Shown here: piece by piece, positions 1 to 8,112 of the stretch | Layout: every line of letters starts with the position of its first letter | Numbering within the stretch: the stretch's first letter is position 1 | DNA from: Pseudomonadota bacterium | GTDB lineage: Bacteria > Desulfobacterota > Desulfobulbia > Desulfobulbales > Desulfurivibrionaceae | Length of the DNA stretch: 64,000 nt | Direction of reading: 5' to 3' | Assembly (NCBI GenBank): GCA_018830485.1 | Contig: JAHJRQ010000022.1 | Coordinates: 1-64,000 of the forward strand | Notes under the pieces: generated by a model | Database searches by the model: none | Seen by the model: the letters and a program-made list of their open reading frames with translations, nothing else | What the model was told of the DNA's origin: nothing | Program-made: the position numbers and the translations under genes

Positions 1-2
1 TC

Positions 3-110
3 CCTGAGAGAATTCTTAAATCAATCGATTATTATGCAAAGAAACATGGAGAAACCCGCTCAGGCCTTTTGACGCAAGCAGTTACTGAATACATGGCATC
101 ACATCAATGA
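3..110 (+). CDS. hicB: HicB-family antitoxin, C-terminal fragment cut by the window edge
   Basis: The open frame enters from the left edge and stops at 108-110. The visible 35 residues (LPER-like start, then DYYAKKHGETRSGLL and an EYMA-type end) match the ribbon-helix-helix C-terminus typical of HicB antitoxins, which neutralise the HicA mRNA interferase and repress their own operon. The partial double-stranded RNA-binding-like domain and any hicA gene lie outside the window. Assignment rests on the short conserved tail only. Confidence 0.65.
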   Translation, partial: PERILKSIDYYAKKHGETRSGLLTQAVTEYMASHQ

Positions 111-257
111 AATGAAAGAATGGCGAACCAGGCGCTGCACATTGACCGCAAGGGGCGCGGGCTTATTGCCTGTTGCCCCTTTTTGTGTTTCCGGTGCTTG
201 TTGCATAGTTGGTCATTAACTTGAGGCAAGTGAGCTTAACGTTCGCGTGAGGAGAAA

Positions 258-345
258 ATGACTGAATTGAAGCCCATCGGGACTATCCACAGCCCATTCA
301 AGGAGCTGAACGGCTTGCCGATCCAGCCCGCTGGCGCAGCCGCCG
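258..345 (+). pseudogene. 5' remnant of trmO (tRNA-t6A37 methyltransferase)
   Basis: A well-placed ribosome-binding site (GAGGAG) precedes an ATG at 258. The first 25 or so codons read MTELKPIGTIHSPFKELNG then PIQPAGA, which is the conserved N-terminus of the TrmO/YaeB (TsaA-like) family that methylates t6A37 in tRNA. After about 330-345 the similarity stops and the frame runs antisense into motB, so over 80% of the gene is missing. I read it as a truncated remnant, probably removed by the rearrangement that placed motB here. The long open frame continuing to 761 is a shadow of motB. Confidence 0.6.
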
Positions 346-410
346 CGAAGCGTGTTGTTCGCTTGAGGGCAAAGCGGACGGCGGCTCCTGCTGCTGATCT
401 CGGCTCTGCC

Positions 411-1295
411 TTACTTCATCCGTGCCGGGTGAACCTGGGGTACGGCTTTGGGATCGACCTGGGCCGGACCCTGCTGCTGGGGCTGAGGCTGCGGCTGGGC
501 CGGGGTTGGCGTCTTGCTCTGTTTTTCCGGATAGAGGCGCAGGCTTATCCTCCGGTTGCGGGGGTCAAAAGGGTTTTCCTTGATAATCGGTTCCGTGGCG
601 GCATAACCGGAGACCCGACGGAGCCGGCTGGAAGGGATGCCGTTTTTTTCCACTTCGACCCGGGCGGCCGAGGCCCTGGCCGTGGAAAGCTCCCAGTTGC
701 CGAATTCTCTGTTCGCGTAGCTCACGGCGTCGGTGTGGCCCTCGATTTCAACGCGGCTTGAGGTGCTCTTGATATTATCGCAGAGCACTTTGAGGATTTT
801 TTGACCGCTTTCGGTCAGGGTCGTGCTGCCGAGAGGGAACATGGGGTTTCCTTCCTTGTCCATGATATCCACCTTGACCCCGCCTTCAACAACCTCGATG
901 CGGACCTGATCCTTAAGGTCGGCGAGCCGCTGCTCGATCTCCTGTTCCAGCTTGTTTTTCATCTGTTCCAAACCAGCGGGACTTCCTTCGCCGTCTGTTT
1001 CTCCGGACGCGGAAGTTTGCGCGATGGTGATCTGGGCGGCGGGTTGTGCTTGTTCCATGGAGATGATTTCTTTGCCTCCGCCGGCGCCGCCCTCGGTAAA
1101 GAGGCTGTACTCCTGAAAATATCTGGCAAGCTCTTCCTTTTTCGTTGCGGGGGTCATGTTGACCAGCCACATGAGAAGGAAAAAGGCCATCATGCCGGTC
1201 ATGAAGTCGGCAAAGGCCACCTTCCAACTGCCGCCGTGGTGGCCGCCGCCCTGGACCTTCTTGACCTTCTTGATGATTATGCTTTTGTCTTCCAC
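411..1295 (-). CDS. motB: Flagellar motor stator protein MotB
   Basis: 294 aa. The N-terminus has the basic cytoplasmic segment (KKVKKVQGGGHHGGSWKVAF) followed by a single membrane helix containing the FADFMTGMMAFFLLMWL motif; the Asp in 'ADFM' is the proton/sodium-binding residue of MotB. The C-terminal half (about residues 150-260) is an OmpA-like peptidoglycan-binding domain with the EGHTDA and NxxLSxxRA signatures. A Pro/Gln-rich tail follows. It pairs with MotA as the A5B2 stator; its start overlaps the end of motA by 19 nt, so the two are translationally coupled. No other flagellar genes are in the window. Confidence 0.93.
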   Translation of the reverse strand: MEDKSIIIKKVKKVQGGGHHGGSWKVAFADFMTGMMAFFLLMWLVNMTPATKKEELARYFQEYSLFTEGGAGGGKEIISMEQAQPAAQITIAQTSASGETDGEGSPAGLEQMKNKLEQEIEQRLADLKDQVRIEVVEGGVKVDIMDKEGNPMFPLGSTTLTESGQKILKVLCDNIKSTSSRVEIEGHTDAVSYANREFGNWELSTARASAARVEVEKNGIPSSRLRRVSGYAATEPIIKENPFDPRNRRISLRLYPEKQSKTPTPAQPQPQPQQQGPAQVDPKAVPQVHPARMK

Positions 1296-2143
1296 TTCTT
1301 GATAGCCTCCTCAACCTCGGCAAAAGACGGGCGATCGTCTCCGGGGATCGCCCGTCTGCCAGCCTCAACGGCGAATTGGACCATGAAGCTGGTGGAATAA
1401 GCGGCGAGCAGCGAGGTCTTGATCACCCGCAGATAGGTCTCGCGTTCATGGGCATGATGCTCCAGCTTGGTTCCCATGGGCCCGACGAATCCGTAACAGG
1501 CAAGCACACCGAAGAAGGTGCCGACCAGGGCGGCGCCGATATGGTGGCCAAGAACCTCGGCGGATTCGTTGATATGTCCCATGGTGACAACAATGCCGAG
1601 AACCGCCGCGACGATACCCAGCCCGGGCAGGGCATCGCCGAGCCGGGTGACGCTGTGGGCGGGCAGCAGCCGCTCATGCTGGTTGGCCTCCAGGTCGATC
1701 TCCATGAGATTGTCCAGTTCGTAGGCCGGGTAATTGGCGCTGAGCATGGTGCGCACCGTGTCGCAGATGAATTCCGCCACCTCCCGATCCTTCATGATGT
1801 TGGCATACTTTTGAAAGAGCGGACTTTTTTCGTGGTCTTCGATGTCGGACTCAATGGCGACCAGCCCCTCTTTCTTGATCTTGAAAAAGACGGCGTTCAT
1901 GAGCAGCAGCAGTTCCAGATAATGCGCCTTGTTCATGTGAGAATCGGAAAAGATGCCGCCGAGATGCCCGACAATGACCTTCAGCGCCTTGGCCGGCGAG
2001 GAAATGATCAGGGCGCCTATGGCGGCACCACCGATGATGATGTATTCGGCGGGTTGGAAAAGGATGTGGAAATTGCCTTTTGCCATGGCGTAGCCGGCGA
2101 TGACCGACCCTAAAACAACTGCTATGCCGATGAGTGTGATCAT
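1277..2143 (-). CDS. motA: Flagellar motor stator protein MotA
   Basis: 288 aa, the usual size of the longer MotA form. The sequence starts with a membrane helix (MITLIGIAVVLGSVIAGYAMAKG), has the large cytoplasmic loop with the charged torque-generating region (EDHEKSPLFQKY, then HERLLPAHSVTRLGDALPGLGI), and two further helices (GIVAAVLGIVVTMGHI and GTFFGVLACYGFVGPM). It is the five-copy ring of the ion-driven stator around MotB. It is the promoter-proximal gene of a motAB operon; the PilZ gene upstream on the same strand is a plausible c-di-GMP input to the motor. Confidence 0.93.
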   Translation of the reverse strand: MITLIGIAVVLGSVIAGYAMAKGNFHILFQPAEYIIIGGAAIGALIISSPAKALKVIVGHLGGIFSDSHMNKAHYLELLLLMNAVFFKIKKEGLVAIESDIEDHEKSPLFQKYANIMKDREVAEFICDTVRTMLSANYPAYELDNLMEIDLEANQHERLLPAHSVTRLGDALPGLGIVAAVLGIVVTMGHINESAEVLGHHIGAALVGTFFGVLACYGFVGPMGTKLEHHAHERETYLRVIKTSLLAAYSTSFMVQFAVEAGRRAIPGDDRPSFAEVEEAIKKWKTKA

Positions 2144-2227
2144 ATTGGGCGTTGTTTTCCTATGGAATGTCTATGGTCTTGATGGCATGGGGGCGGATCA
2201 GGATATCCCTTCCGAAAACCGGAAAGC

Positions 2228-2893
2228 TCAAGGCTCCAGCCAGCGTTGATTCATGAGTTGCTCTTTTTGTTTCCTAAGCGCATAGGTGGCGATGGCGTCC
2301 TGGATGGCTCCGTTTGTTGCGGTAAACTGGATGGCCACCTGATTGCCTCCTTCCGGGAGCGGGTTTACCCGCGCAACCGAACCGCCGACCACAACCCAGC
2401 AGGGCTGGTCCGTGGAGAGAAGCATGTGGACCTCCACGAGATCTCCGGACGCAAGGGTCTCGTGGGAGGTGAGTTTGATGCCGCTCGCACTGAGGCTGAC
2501 CTCTCCAACCCGGGTTGTTTCCTGCGGTCTGGCGATAAGATGAAAATCGAGGAGGCTGTCCAGCTTGCTGTTGACCTGGAGGAGTAATTGAGTCAAGGCG
2601 GGTTTAAGGTTTTTCTCCTCGTTGTACCGTGACAGTTTGTAAAACTTGAACAGCAGATCAAGCTTGGTGTTGGCCTCAAGAAGCATCAGGGCAAAGGAGG
2701 CGTCTATTTCGTGGGGAAAAGGCTTCAGGCCTGCCCCGAGAGTGCCGGAGTCGGAAAGCGCCACTGGAATGACCCTGGGTACGGGCAGGACTCCATTGTC
2801 GATTTTTTGCACCGAGGTTGCCAGCAGATCATCGATCCGGAAATTTTCCCGGCGGTTCTGGTCGCTGGTGTTGGCAGGGGTGTCAGTTGGCAT
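2228..2893 (-). CDS. PilZ-domain protein (c-di-GMP receptor candidate)
   Basis: 221 aa. The N-terminal part has an NRRENFRIDD segment, reminiscent of the RxxxR c-di-GMP-binding element, and the C-terminal half (about 125-205) has PilZ-like strands: VSLSASGIKLTSHETLASGDLVEVHMLL and a GSVARV/VAIQF pattern. The D/NxSxxG motif of classical PilZ domains is represented only by 'LSASG', so binding should be verified. It lies 85 nt upstream of motA on the same strand, which suggests a role in controlling motility, as PilZ proteins such as YcgR do. Specific function is inferred. Confidence 0.7.
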   Translation of the reverse strand: MPTDTPANTSDQNRRENFRIDDLLATSVQKIDNGVLPVPRVIPVALSDSGTLGAGLKPFPHEIDASFALMLLEANTKLDLLFKFYKLSRYNEEKNLKPALTQLLLQVNSKLDSLLDFHLIARPQETTRVGEVSLSASGIKLTSHETLASGDLVEVHMLLSTDQPCWVVVGGSVARVNPLPEGGNQVAIQFTATNGAIQDAIATYALRKQKEQLMNQRWLEP

Positions 2894-3040
2894 GCATTGA
2901 ATCCTCTATGAAATACCGTACATCATACCCTGTTCCGGTGAATTTGGAATTATTTTTTGCGTTGGAAACAGGGTTGTTTGGTAAGGATTGCTGTGCCTCA
3001 CAGGAAACACGAAAGCTTGAGCGAACCTTGCACAATTCGT

Positions 3041-3116
3041 CACGCCGGTGAAAGCCGATGTCCGGTTTTTTGAGAACCTCCCGAAAATACTGGACATCGG
3101 CTTTCGCCGGTATTAC
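3041..3116. repeat. REP-like imperfect inverted repeat
   Basis: Arms at 3041-3063 and 3092-3116 are near-perfect inverted copies (GCCGGTGAAAGCCGATGTCC against its complement with one C/T change). In translation they give the VIPAKA(D/G) and GFHRRD-type peptides typical of dispersed REP palindromes. It sits in the gap between the hydrogenase operon end and the PilZ gene start. Confidence 0.6.
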
Positions 3117-3152
3117 GGAAAACATATTCGCGACGATTTTTTCAAGGCTCCC

Positions 3153-4427
3153 TTAATGGACCGAACAGGAGATGCAGGGGTCGTACGCCCTGACCAGCAT
3201 CTCCGCCAACAGCTCGATTTCCCGGTCCTGTTTGCCGGTTTTGGCATACTGGCCGGCCAGCGCCTCAATGTCGTGCAGGATGTTGGCATGGTTCTGGCTG
3301 GTGGGGATAACGCAATCCGCCTTGATCACCTTGCCGTCCTTGTCGAACTTATAATAATGGTAGAGGATGCCCCGGGGAACTTCCACCGCGCCGACCCCTT
3401 CCCCTTTTTTCGCTTTTACCGGTTGGCGCGGTTCCTGCCATGGGCTGCCCAGCAGCGTATCGATGAGCCGCACGGAATCAAGGACCACCTGGACGCACTC
3501 CACCAGTTGGGCCACATTGCACATGTACGGGTTATGGTTCACCGGGACAAGGCCGAGAAATTTGGAAATCTCCCGTGCGGTGGGGTGGAGCTTGGTAAAG
3601 TTGTTGTTCAGTCGGGCCAGGGCGCCCACGGCAAAGGAGGGCCGGGAGAGTTTGCTCAGCTTGGAGGTAAAGCCCTTTTGGCAATATTCATTGGTCATGG
3701 CCCGGTACTGGTGCTCTTTTTTCACGACCCCGTCCGTTGAAACCAACCCGCCGCCGATAAAGGGATAGTTGCTCTCGCCCTTGAGGGAGACGAATTCCGT
3801 TTCCCGGCTGAAGTCGGGGATGGCAAAGGTTTTAAACAGCTCCGCCGAAGCGAGCAGGTCGGGAACCGAGGCCATCAGCCGTTGGCGGATTTTTTCCATC
3901 TCGCTCTTTTCCGGCAGCATGGTGAAGCCGCCCACCACGGTGCGGGTCGGATGCAGCCGTCTGCCGCCGATGATGTCGCAGGCATCGTTGGCCAGCAGCT
4001 TGAGGCGCAGCGCCCGCTGCACCACGTCCGGATGGGTTTTGGCCAGGGGCAGCACGCTGCCCACGCCGAGGAAATCCGGGGCGGCAAGAAAATAGAGGTG
4101 CAGGATATGGCTCTGCAGGGTTTCCATGTGCTTGAGCAGGATTCTGAGATTTGCGGTCTGGGTCGTGGGGGTGATGCCAAAGGCGTTTTCCACGGCCCGG
4201 ATGCTGGCCAGGGTGTGGCCGATGGAGCAGATGCCGCAGATCCGCCCGCAGATGTATGGCGCATTCTCCCAGTGTTTGCCCACCAGCATGGCTTCAAAAA
4301 ACCGCGGGGTTTCGATGACCTCCCATTGCGCCTTTTTGACCACCCCGTTCTTGATGCTGATGTTGATGTTGCCGTGGCCTTCCACCCGGGTCAGGTGGTG
4401 GACATTGACCTCGCAGGAGAGCTTCAT
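3153..4427 (-). CDS. [NiFe] hydrogenase large (catalytic) subunit, group 3-like
   Basis: 424 aa, from an ATG at 4427 preceded by AGGAGG. It holds the bimetallic Ni-Fe site: the N-terminal motif RICGICSIGH at 62-71 (C64, C67) and the C-terminal DPCISCSVH at 416-424 (C418, C421). Both pairs are Cys, with no selenocysteine. The size, the lack of a signal peptide and the partners (small subunit, FAD/NAD reductase and Fe-S subunit in one operon) fit cytoplasmic, reversible NAD(P)/sulfur-linked hydrogenases of the HydABGD/sulfhydrogenase type. The protein ends exactly at the final His of the motif, so it has no C-terminal peptide for a maturation protease. The start overlaps the small-subunit stop by 4 nt. 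Confidence 0.9.
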   Translation of the reverse strand: MKLSCEVNVHHLTRVEGHGNINISIKNGVVKKAQWEVIETPRFFEAMLVGKHWENAPYICGRICGICSIGHTLASIRAVENAFGITPTTQTANLRILLKHMETLQSHILHLYFLAAPDFLGVGSVLPLAKTHPDVVQRALRLKLLANDACDIIGGRRLHPTRTVVGGFTMLPEKSEMEKIRQRLMASVPDLLASAELFKTFAIPDFSRETEFVSLKGESNYPFIGGGLVSTDGVVKKEHQYRAMTNEYCQKGFTSKLSKLSRPSFAVGALARLNNNFTKLHPTAREISKFLGLVPVNHNPYMCNVAQLVECVQVVLDSVRLIDTLLGSPWQEPRQPVKAKKGEGVGAVEVPRGILYHYYKFDKDGKVIKADCVIPTSQNHANILHDIEALAGQYAKTGKQDREIELLAEMLVRAYDPCISCSVH

Positions 4428-5242
4428 GATTTTTTCCTCCTGGCAGGGGATTTTTTGTCCTGAGTGGGGGCTGCCTGGGTGAAAGAGGCAAAGCCGCCAA
4501 AACACTCCAACCGGTCGAGGATGATTTCGCGGTCAAAACCGTAGGTATGCATGATTTCTTCCAGTCGTTTGAGATTTGCTCCTTCCGCCGGACCGCGGCA
4601 ACCCCAGCAACCCCTGCGGTTGCTGGTACACCAGGAGTCGCAGCCCGCCCGGGTGACCGGGCCGAGGCAGGGCTCGCCGAGTTCGAACAGGCAGATGTTT
4701 TCGTTGGCCTTGCACTCCATGCACACCGGGTATTCCGGGTGATGCACTGCCTTGCCCACCACCAGATCGGTGACGATTCGCTCGACCTCTTCCTTCTTGA
4801 TGGGGCAGCCGAAGATTTCAAGGTCCACCTGGACAAAATCCTTGAGCGGATGCACCTCCATGGTCTCGATGGGGAAGTCGCCGTACACCTCTTTTTTGAC
4901 CCAATCCAGATCGCGGAAGCGGTTTTTGAGCTGGTTGACCCCGCCAAAGCAGGCGCAGGAGCCGAGGGCGACCAGGATCTTGGCGTTCTTGCGGATCTCG
5001 GTGAGCCGGGTGATTTCGTCCTTGCGGGTGACGCTGCCCTCGACAAAGGCGATGTCGTAGGTGTCACCGCGCTCGGTCATGCCTTCGCGGAAGTTGACGA
5101 TCTCCACCAGATTGAGAAAATCCAGCAGGGTCGCCTCGTTGTTCAGAAGCTGCAACTGGCACCCCTCGCAGGAGCTGAGTTCGAAGAACCCGACCTTTGG
5201 CCGGGCAAGGGGGACACCGAGGTAGGAGAGTGGTTCGCTCAT
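4424..5242 (-). CDS. [NiFe] hydrogenase small subunit, group 3-like
   Basis: 272 aa with no Tat signal, which places it in the cytoplasm. The N-terminus has the proximal-cluster motif ELSSCEGCQL (C25, C28); later come ALGSCACFGGVN, FGCPI and a Cys-rich C-terminal region (CMECKANENICLFELGEPCLGP and CWGCRGP) that would ligate the medial and distal Fe-S clusters. It carries electrons from the Ni-Fe site to the flavin/Fe-S subunits. It is the third gene of the operon, separated by 1 nt from the reductase subunit stop and overlapping the large subunit gene by ATGA. Confidence 0.9.
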   Translation of the reverse strand: MSEPLSYLGVPLARPKVGFFELSSCEGCQLQLLNNEATLLDFLNLVEIVNFREGMTERGDTYDIAFVEGSVTRKDEITRLTEIRKNAKILVALGSCACFGGVNQLKNRFRDLDWVKKEVYGDFPIETMEVHPLKDFVQVDLEIFGCPIKKEEVERIVTDLVVGKAVHHPEYPVCMECKANENICLFELGEPCLGPVTRAGCDSWCTSNRRGCWGCRGPAEGANLKRLEEIMHTYGFDREIILDRLECFGGFASFTQAAPTQDKKSPARRKKS

Positions 5243-5243
5243 C

Positions 5244-6146
5244 TCAGATCGCCTCCTTGAGGTTCATCACCGACCAGTAGTCAAAAACCGGGCCGTCCAG
5301 GCAGGTGTAGGTGGAGCCGATGTTGCAGCGGCAGCATTTGCCTCGGCCGCAATGCATGCGGCGCTCCAGGGAAACGAACATCTTCTGCATGGGCAGCCCG
5401 GCCTCGGTCAGCATCTTGCAGACGAAATGGAACATCACCGGCGGCCCGCAGACAATGGCGTAGGTGTTCTCGCGCAGGCTAGAGGCTTGGGCGATGCGCT
5501 CCCGCAGGAGTTCGGTGATCAGGCCGGTGCGGCCCTTCCAGCTCTTGTCCGCTTTGTCCACCGTGATGCCGAGGTTGATGTCGAAGCGTTTCCATTCTTC
5601 GTACTGGTAGGTGAAGAGCAGCTCCGCCGGACTCTTGGCGCCGTACATGATGTCCACCCGCCCGTATCGGCTCCGGTTTTCCAGCACGGCCAACAGGGGA
5701 GAGCGCAGGGGCACGATGCCCAACCCCCCGCCGATGAGCAGGATGTCGTTCCCCTGCATCTTCTCTAAAGGGAAAGAGGTGCCGAACGGCCCGCTGATCC
5801 CCACCCTGGCGCCCCGTTCCACCCGATTGAGAAAGTTGGTGAAATTGCCCACCGCCCGGATGCACAGCTCAAGATCGCCGTGCCGCACCGGGGAAGAGGA
5901 GATGGAAAACGGCGCCTCGCCGATGCCCGGCAGCTCCAGCATCACGAACTGGCCCGGCTGAAAGGAGAAGCGGTTTCGCTGGGCAGGGTCGATGATCTGG
6001 ATCTGGTAGAGCTTTTCCGTGGCGGTGAGCGGGTAGATGCTGGTGATCTCGGCGGGCAGGGTGTACTCGAAGCTGTCCGGGTCTTCCTTGCGGTGTGCGC
6101 CGGAGCCTTGGCCGAGAATGTTGATGAAGTGGAGTTTGTTTTGCAT
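5244..6146 (-). CDS. Hydrogenase FAD/NAD(P)-binding reductase subunit (HydG/gamma-like)
   Basis: 300 aa. Ferredoxin-NADP-reductase fold: an FAD domain with APFSISSSP and the GPFGTSFP segment, an NAD(P) domain with the LLIGGGLGIVPL loop, and a C-terminal [2Fe-2S] cluster motif (HCGRGKCCRCNIG then TCLDGP) as in dihydroorotate dehydrogenase electron-transfer subunits. In the sulfhydrogenase family this subunit links the hydrogenase to NAD(P)H. It lies 3 nt downstream of the Fe-S subunit gene and 1 nt upstream of the small-subunit gene, in a tight operon. The choice between NADH, NADPH and polysulfide as partner cannot be read from the sequence. Confidence 0.85.
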   Translation of the reverse strand: MQNKLHFINILGQGSGAHRKEDPDSFEYTLPAEITSIYPLTATEKLYQIQIIDPAQRNRFSFQPGQFVMLELPGIGEAPFSISSSPVRHGDLELCIRAVGNFTNFLNRVERGARVGISGPFGTSFPLEKMQGNDILLIGGGLGIVPLRSPLLAVLENRSRYGRVDIMYGAKSPAELLFTYQYEEWKRFDINLGITVDKADKSWKGRTGLITELLRERIAQASSLRENTYAIVCGPPVMFHFVCKMLTEAGLPMQKMFVSLERRMHCGRGKCCRCNIGSTYTCLDGPVFDYWSVMNLKEAI

Positions 6147-6149
6147 GGC

Positions 6150-7187
6150 TTACTCCTTGCCCCGGACGCTGGCGATGACTTCCGGGGGGGTGATGTCGGC
6201 AAGGCAGGCTGTGCCGCAACGACCGCAGCCCACGCAGAGGGACTCTTCAAATGCCTCCACGAAACCGCGATGCTTGTGATAGTACCGGTATTTCAGTCGG
6301 CTGGCGCTGGTGGGCCGGAAGTTGTGGCCTCCGGCCACCTTGGCAAAATCGATGAGGTTGCAGGAGTGCAGAAATTTTGTCTTGCTGGCGTGCTGCAGAT
6401 CGAGATCGACATGCTCTTCAACCCCATAGCAGTAGCAGGTGGGGCAGACATTGGCGCAGGTGCCGCAGGAAAGGCATTTGTCACCCCAGGCATCCCAGGC
6501 TTTTGATTCGAACTCAAGATCAAGTATCTTGGTGAGGTCCGAGGTGTCCACCGTGGCGGTGTAGCGTTTGCTTTTCTCTTTGGCGGTGTGCTTGTAGAGA
6601 GCAAGCTCTTTGCTGCTCGGGTCTGTGCATTTGATTTCGCTCAGCAGGTCAAAGGCTGTGGCGGTAAGGATTTCGGTAAAATATTTGCCGCCCAGATCGG
6701 TGAGAAACAGGTCGAAGCCGTGGATGGCGGAATCGGTTCCCATGGAGCGGCAGAAACATTGGGGTTCCGGCGTGCAGTCGATCCCGATGATAAAGAGGTT
6801 TTTCCGTTTGCCCATGTAGTAGGGGTTCGGGTAGGTGCTTTGCGCCAGGACCAGGTCCAGTTTGTTCAGGGCATTGATGTCGCAGGCATGCATGCCGAAG
6901 AAGACCAGGGGGCGGTAGACATTGAGATCCACGTGCTTCTCCCAGCCGCCAGGGCTTGTGGTGAAGGTGGCCAAGGTTTCATGGTAGGGCAGGACAAAGC
7001 GCTTGGGCGAGTGCACCGTCTGGGTGTAGTCGAGGGCGAGTTCGTCGAAATCGTAGACCACATCGAAATCGTACAGGGGGTTGCCGTTGCGGTCGTTGCC
7101 CCTTGATACCGGGCCGACAATGACGTTGACGGCCAGCAGCTCATACAGGCGAGCGAGCTCCTGTTTTTTGAAGACTTTGAAGATCAT
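6150..7187 (-). CDS. Hydrogenase 4Fe-4S electron-transfer subunit (HydB/beta-like)
   Basis: 345 aa from an ATG at 7187 with a GAGGAG ribosome-binding site 8 nt upstream; longer frames upstream lack such support. The C-terminal 100 residues contain two ferredoxin-type motifs, CLSCGTCANVCPTCYCY and CVGCGRCGTACLADITP, typical of the beta subunit of cytoplasmic sulfhydrogenases and of anaerobic sulfite reductase subunit A. The N-terminal 200 residues include the family segment FFGMHACDINALNKLD. It is the first gene of the hydrogenase operon, so regulation probably acts in the 110-nt gap upstream of 7187. Confidence 0.85.
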   Translation of the reverse strand: MIFKVFKKQELARLYELLAVNVIVGPVSRGNDRNGNPLYDFDVVYDFDELALDYTQTVHSPKRFVLPYHETLATFTTSPGGWEKHVDLNVYRPLVFFGMHACDINALNKLDLVLAQSTYPNPYYMGKRKNLFIIGIDCTPEPQCFCRSMGTDSAIHGFDLFLTDLGGKYFTEILTATAFDLLSEIKCTDPSSKELALYKHTAKEKSKRYTATVDTSDLTKILDLEFESKAWDAWGDKCLSCGTCANVCPTCYCYGVEEHVDLDLQHASKTKFLHSCNLIDFAKVAGGHNFRPTSASRLKYRYYHKHRGFVEAFEESLCVGCGRCGTACLADITPPEVIASVRGKE

Positions 7188-7299
7188 GACAGCTCTCCTC
7201 GGCAGAGTGGGGAATAGCGCAATCGTTATAAAAAACAGCCCATGTGTATGGGATATAACGATCGGCCTCCGGCTGTCAAGCAATTGTCCGCTGGCAGAA

Positions 7300-8112
7300 T
7301 TATCTCGCGACGACGAAAGATTCGGGGAAGCCGGAACCCGCCAAGGCTTGTTCCATCTGTTTTGCTGCGGTGAGGGTTGAGCCTGCCTTGACCTGAACGC
7401 GGTAGAAGACCTGTCCGCCCCGTTCATGGCGAACGGTCTCGGTTGCCCTTCCCCCTCTGTCCATCTTGTCCTTCAGCCGGTCGGCATTCTCTCGGACGGT
7501 GAAGGCGCCGATCTGCACATAAAAATCACCCTTCTGGAAATCCTCGTGGGGCAGAAAACGGGTCGCTGTCTTGTTGTCGGCAAGTTGGATGGTTTCCGCC
7601 TCGCCCAAGGCGGTGATCCGGACCCTGCCGGTTCCGTCCTTGATGATGCCGAGGTCCCTGGCCACATTGTAGGAGAGATCGATGATTCTGTTCCCCACGA
7701 AAGGGCCGCGGTCATTGATCCGCACCGTGGTGGAGCGGCCGTTGTCCAGGTTTTCCACCAGAAGCCTGGTGTTCATGGGCAGGGTCTTGTGGGCCGCGGT
7801 CCAGCCGTACATATTGTAGGTCTCGCCGTTTGAGGTCTTGCGGCCGTGGAATGGATTGCCGTACCAGGAGGCAGTGCCGGTTTCGACGTATCCTTCGGCC
7901 GAGGGCAGCGGGTAGTAGGTCTTGCCCTCTATCTGGTAGGGCCTTTGCGTTGCGGGGATGCGGCCCGCCTTGGCTGCTGGTTTGGGCTGGGGCGGTGTCG
8001 CCTGCGGCGGCGGGGTGCTGGTCAGCACGGTGGTGCAGCCGGAAAAGGTTGTCCCGTAGAGGAGAACGAGGGCAGGGAGGAAGATTGTCCGGATATGTTT
8101 TGGGCGGATCAT
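7300..8112 (-). CDS. rlpA: RlpA-like septal ring lytic transglycosylase/lipoprotein
   Basis: 270 aa. A lipoprotein signal (LYGTTFSGC, lipidated Cys near residue 26) is followed by a Pro-rich linker, a double-psi beta-barrel domain (about 75-170; GTASWYGNPFHGRKTSNGE, then RINDRGPF) and a C-terminal SPOR domain (about 193-270) for denuded peptidoglycan. The Asp in the NDRGPF loop is part of the RlpA active site. It would cut or bind glycan strands at the septum. It overlaps the cytochrome gene upstream by 4 nt, so the two are cotranscribed, an unusual pairing. Confidence 0.88.
   Translation of the reverse strand: MIRPKHIRTIFLPALVLLYGTTFSGCTTVLTSTPPPQATPPQPKPAAKAGRIPATQRPYQIEGKTYYPLPSAEGYVETGTASWYGNPFHGRKTSNGETYNMYGWTAAHKTLPMNTRLLVENLDNGRSTTVRINDRGPFVGNRIIDLSYNVARDLGIIKDGTGRVRITALGEAETIQLADNKTATRFLPHEDFQKGDFYVQIGAFTVRENADRLKDKMDRGGRATETVRHERGGQVFYRVQVKAGSTLTAAKQMEQALAGSGFPESFVVAR

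Noticed and set aside
258-761. 167-aa open frame at the left end
   Set aside because: Only the first 25-30 codons (TrmO remnant) look coding; the rest is antisense to motB.
3153-4427. Selenocysteine in the hydrogenase large subunit
   Set aside because: Both Ni-binding motifs have Cys codons at all four positions and there is no in-frame TGA.
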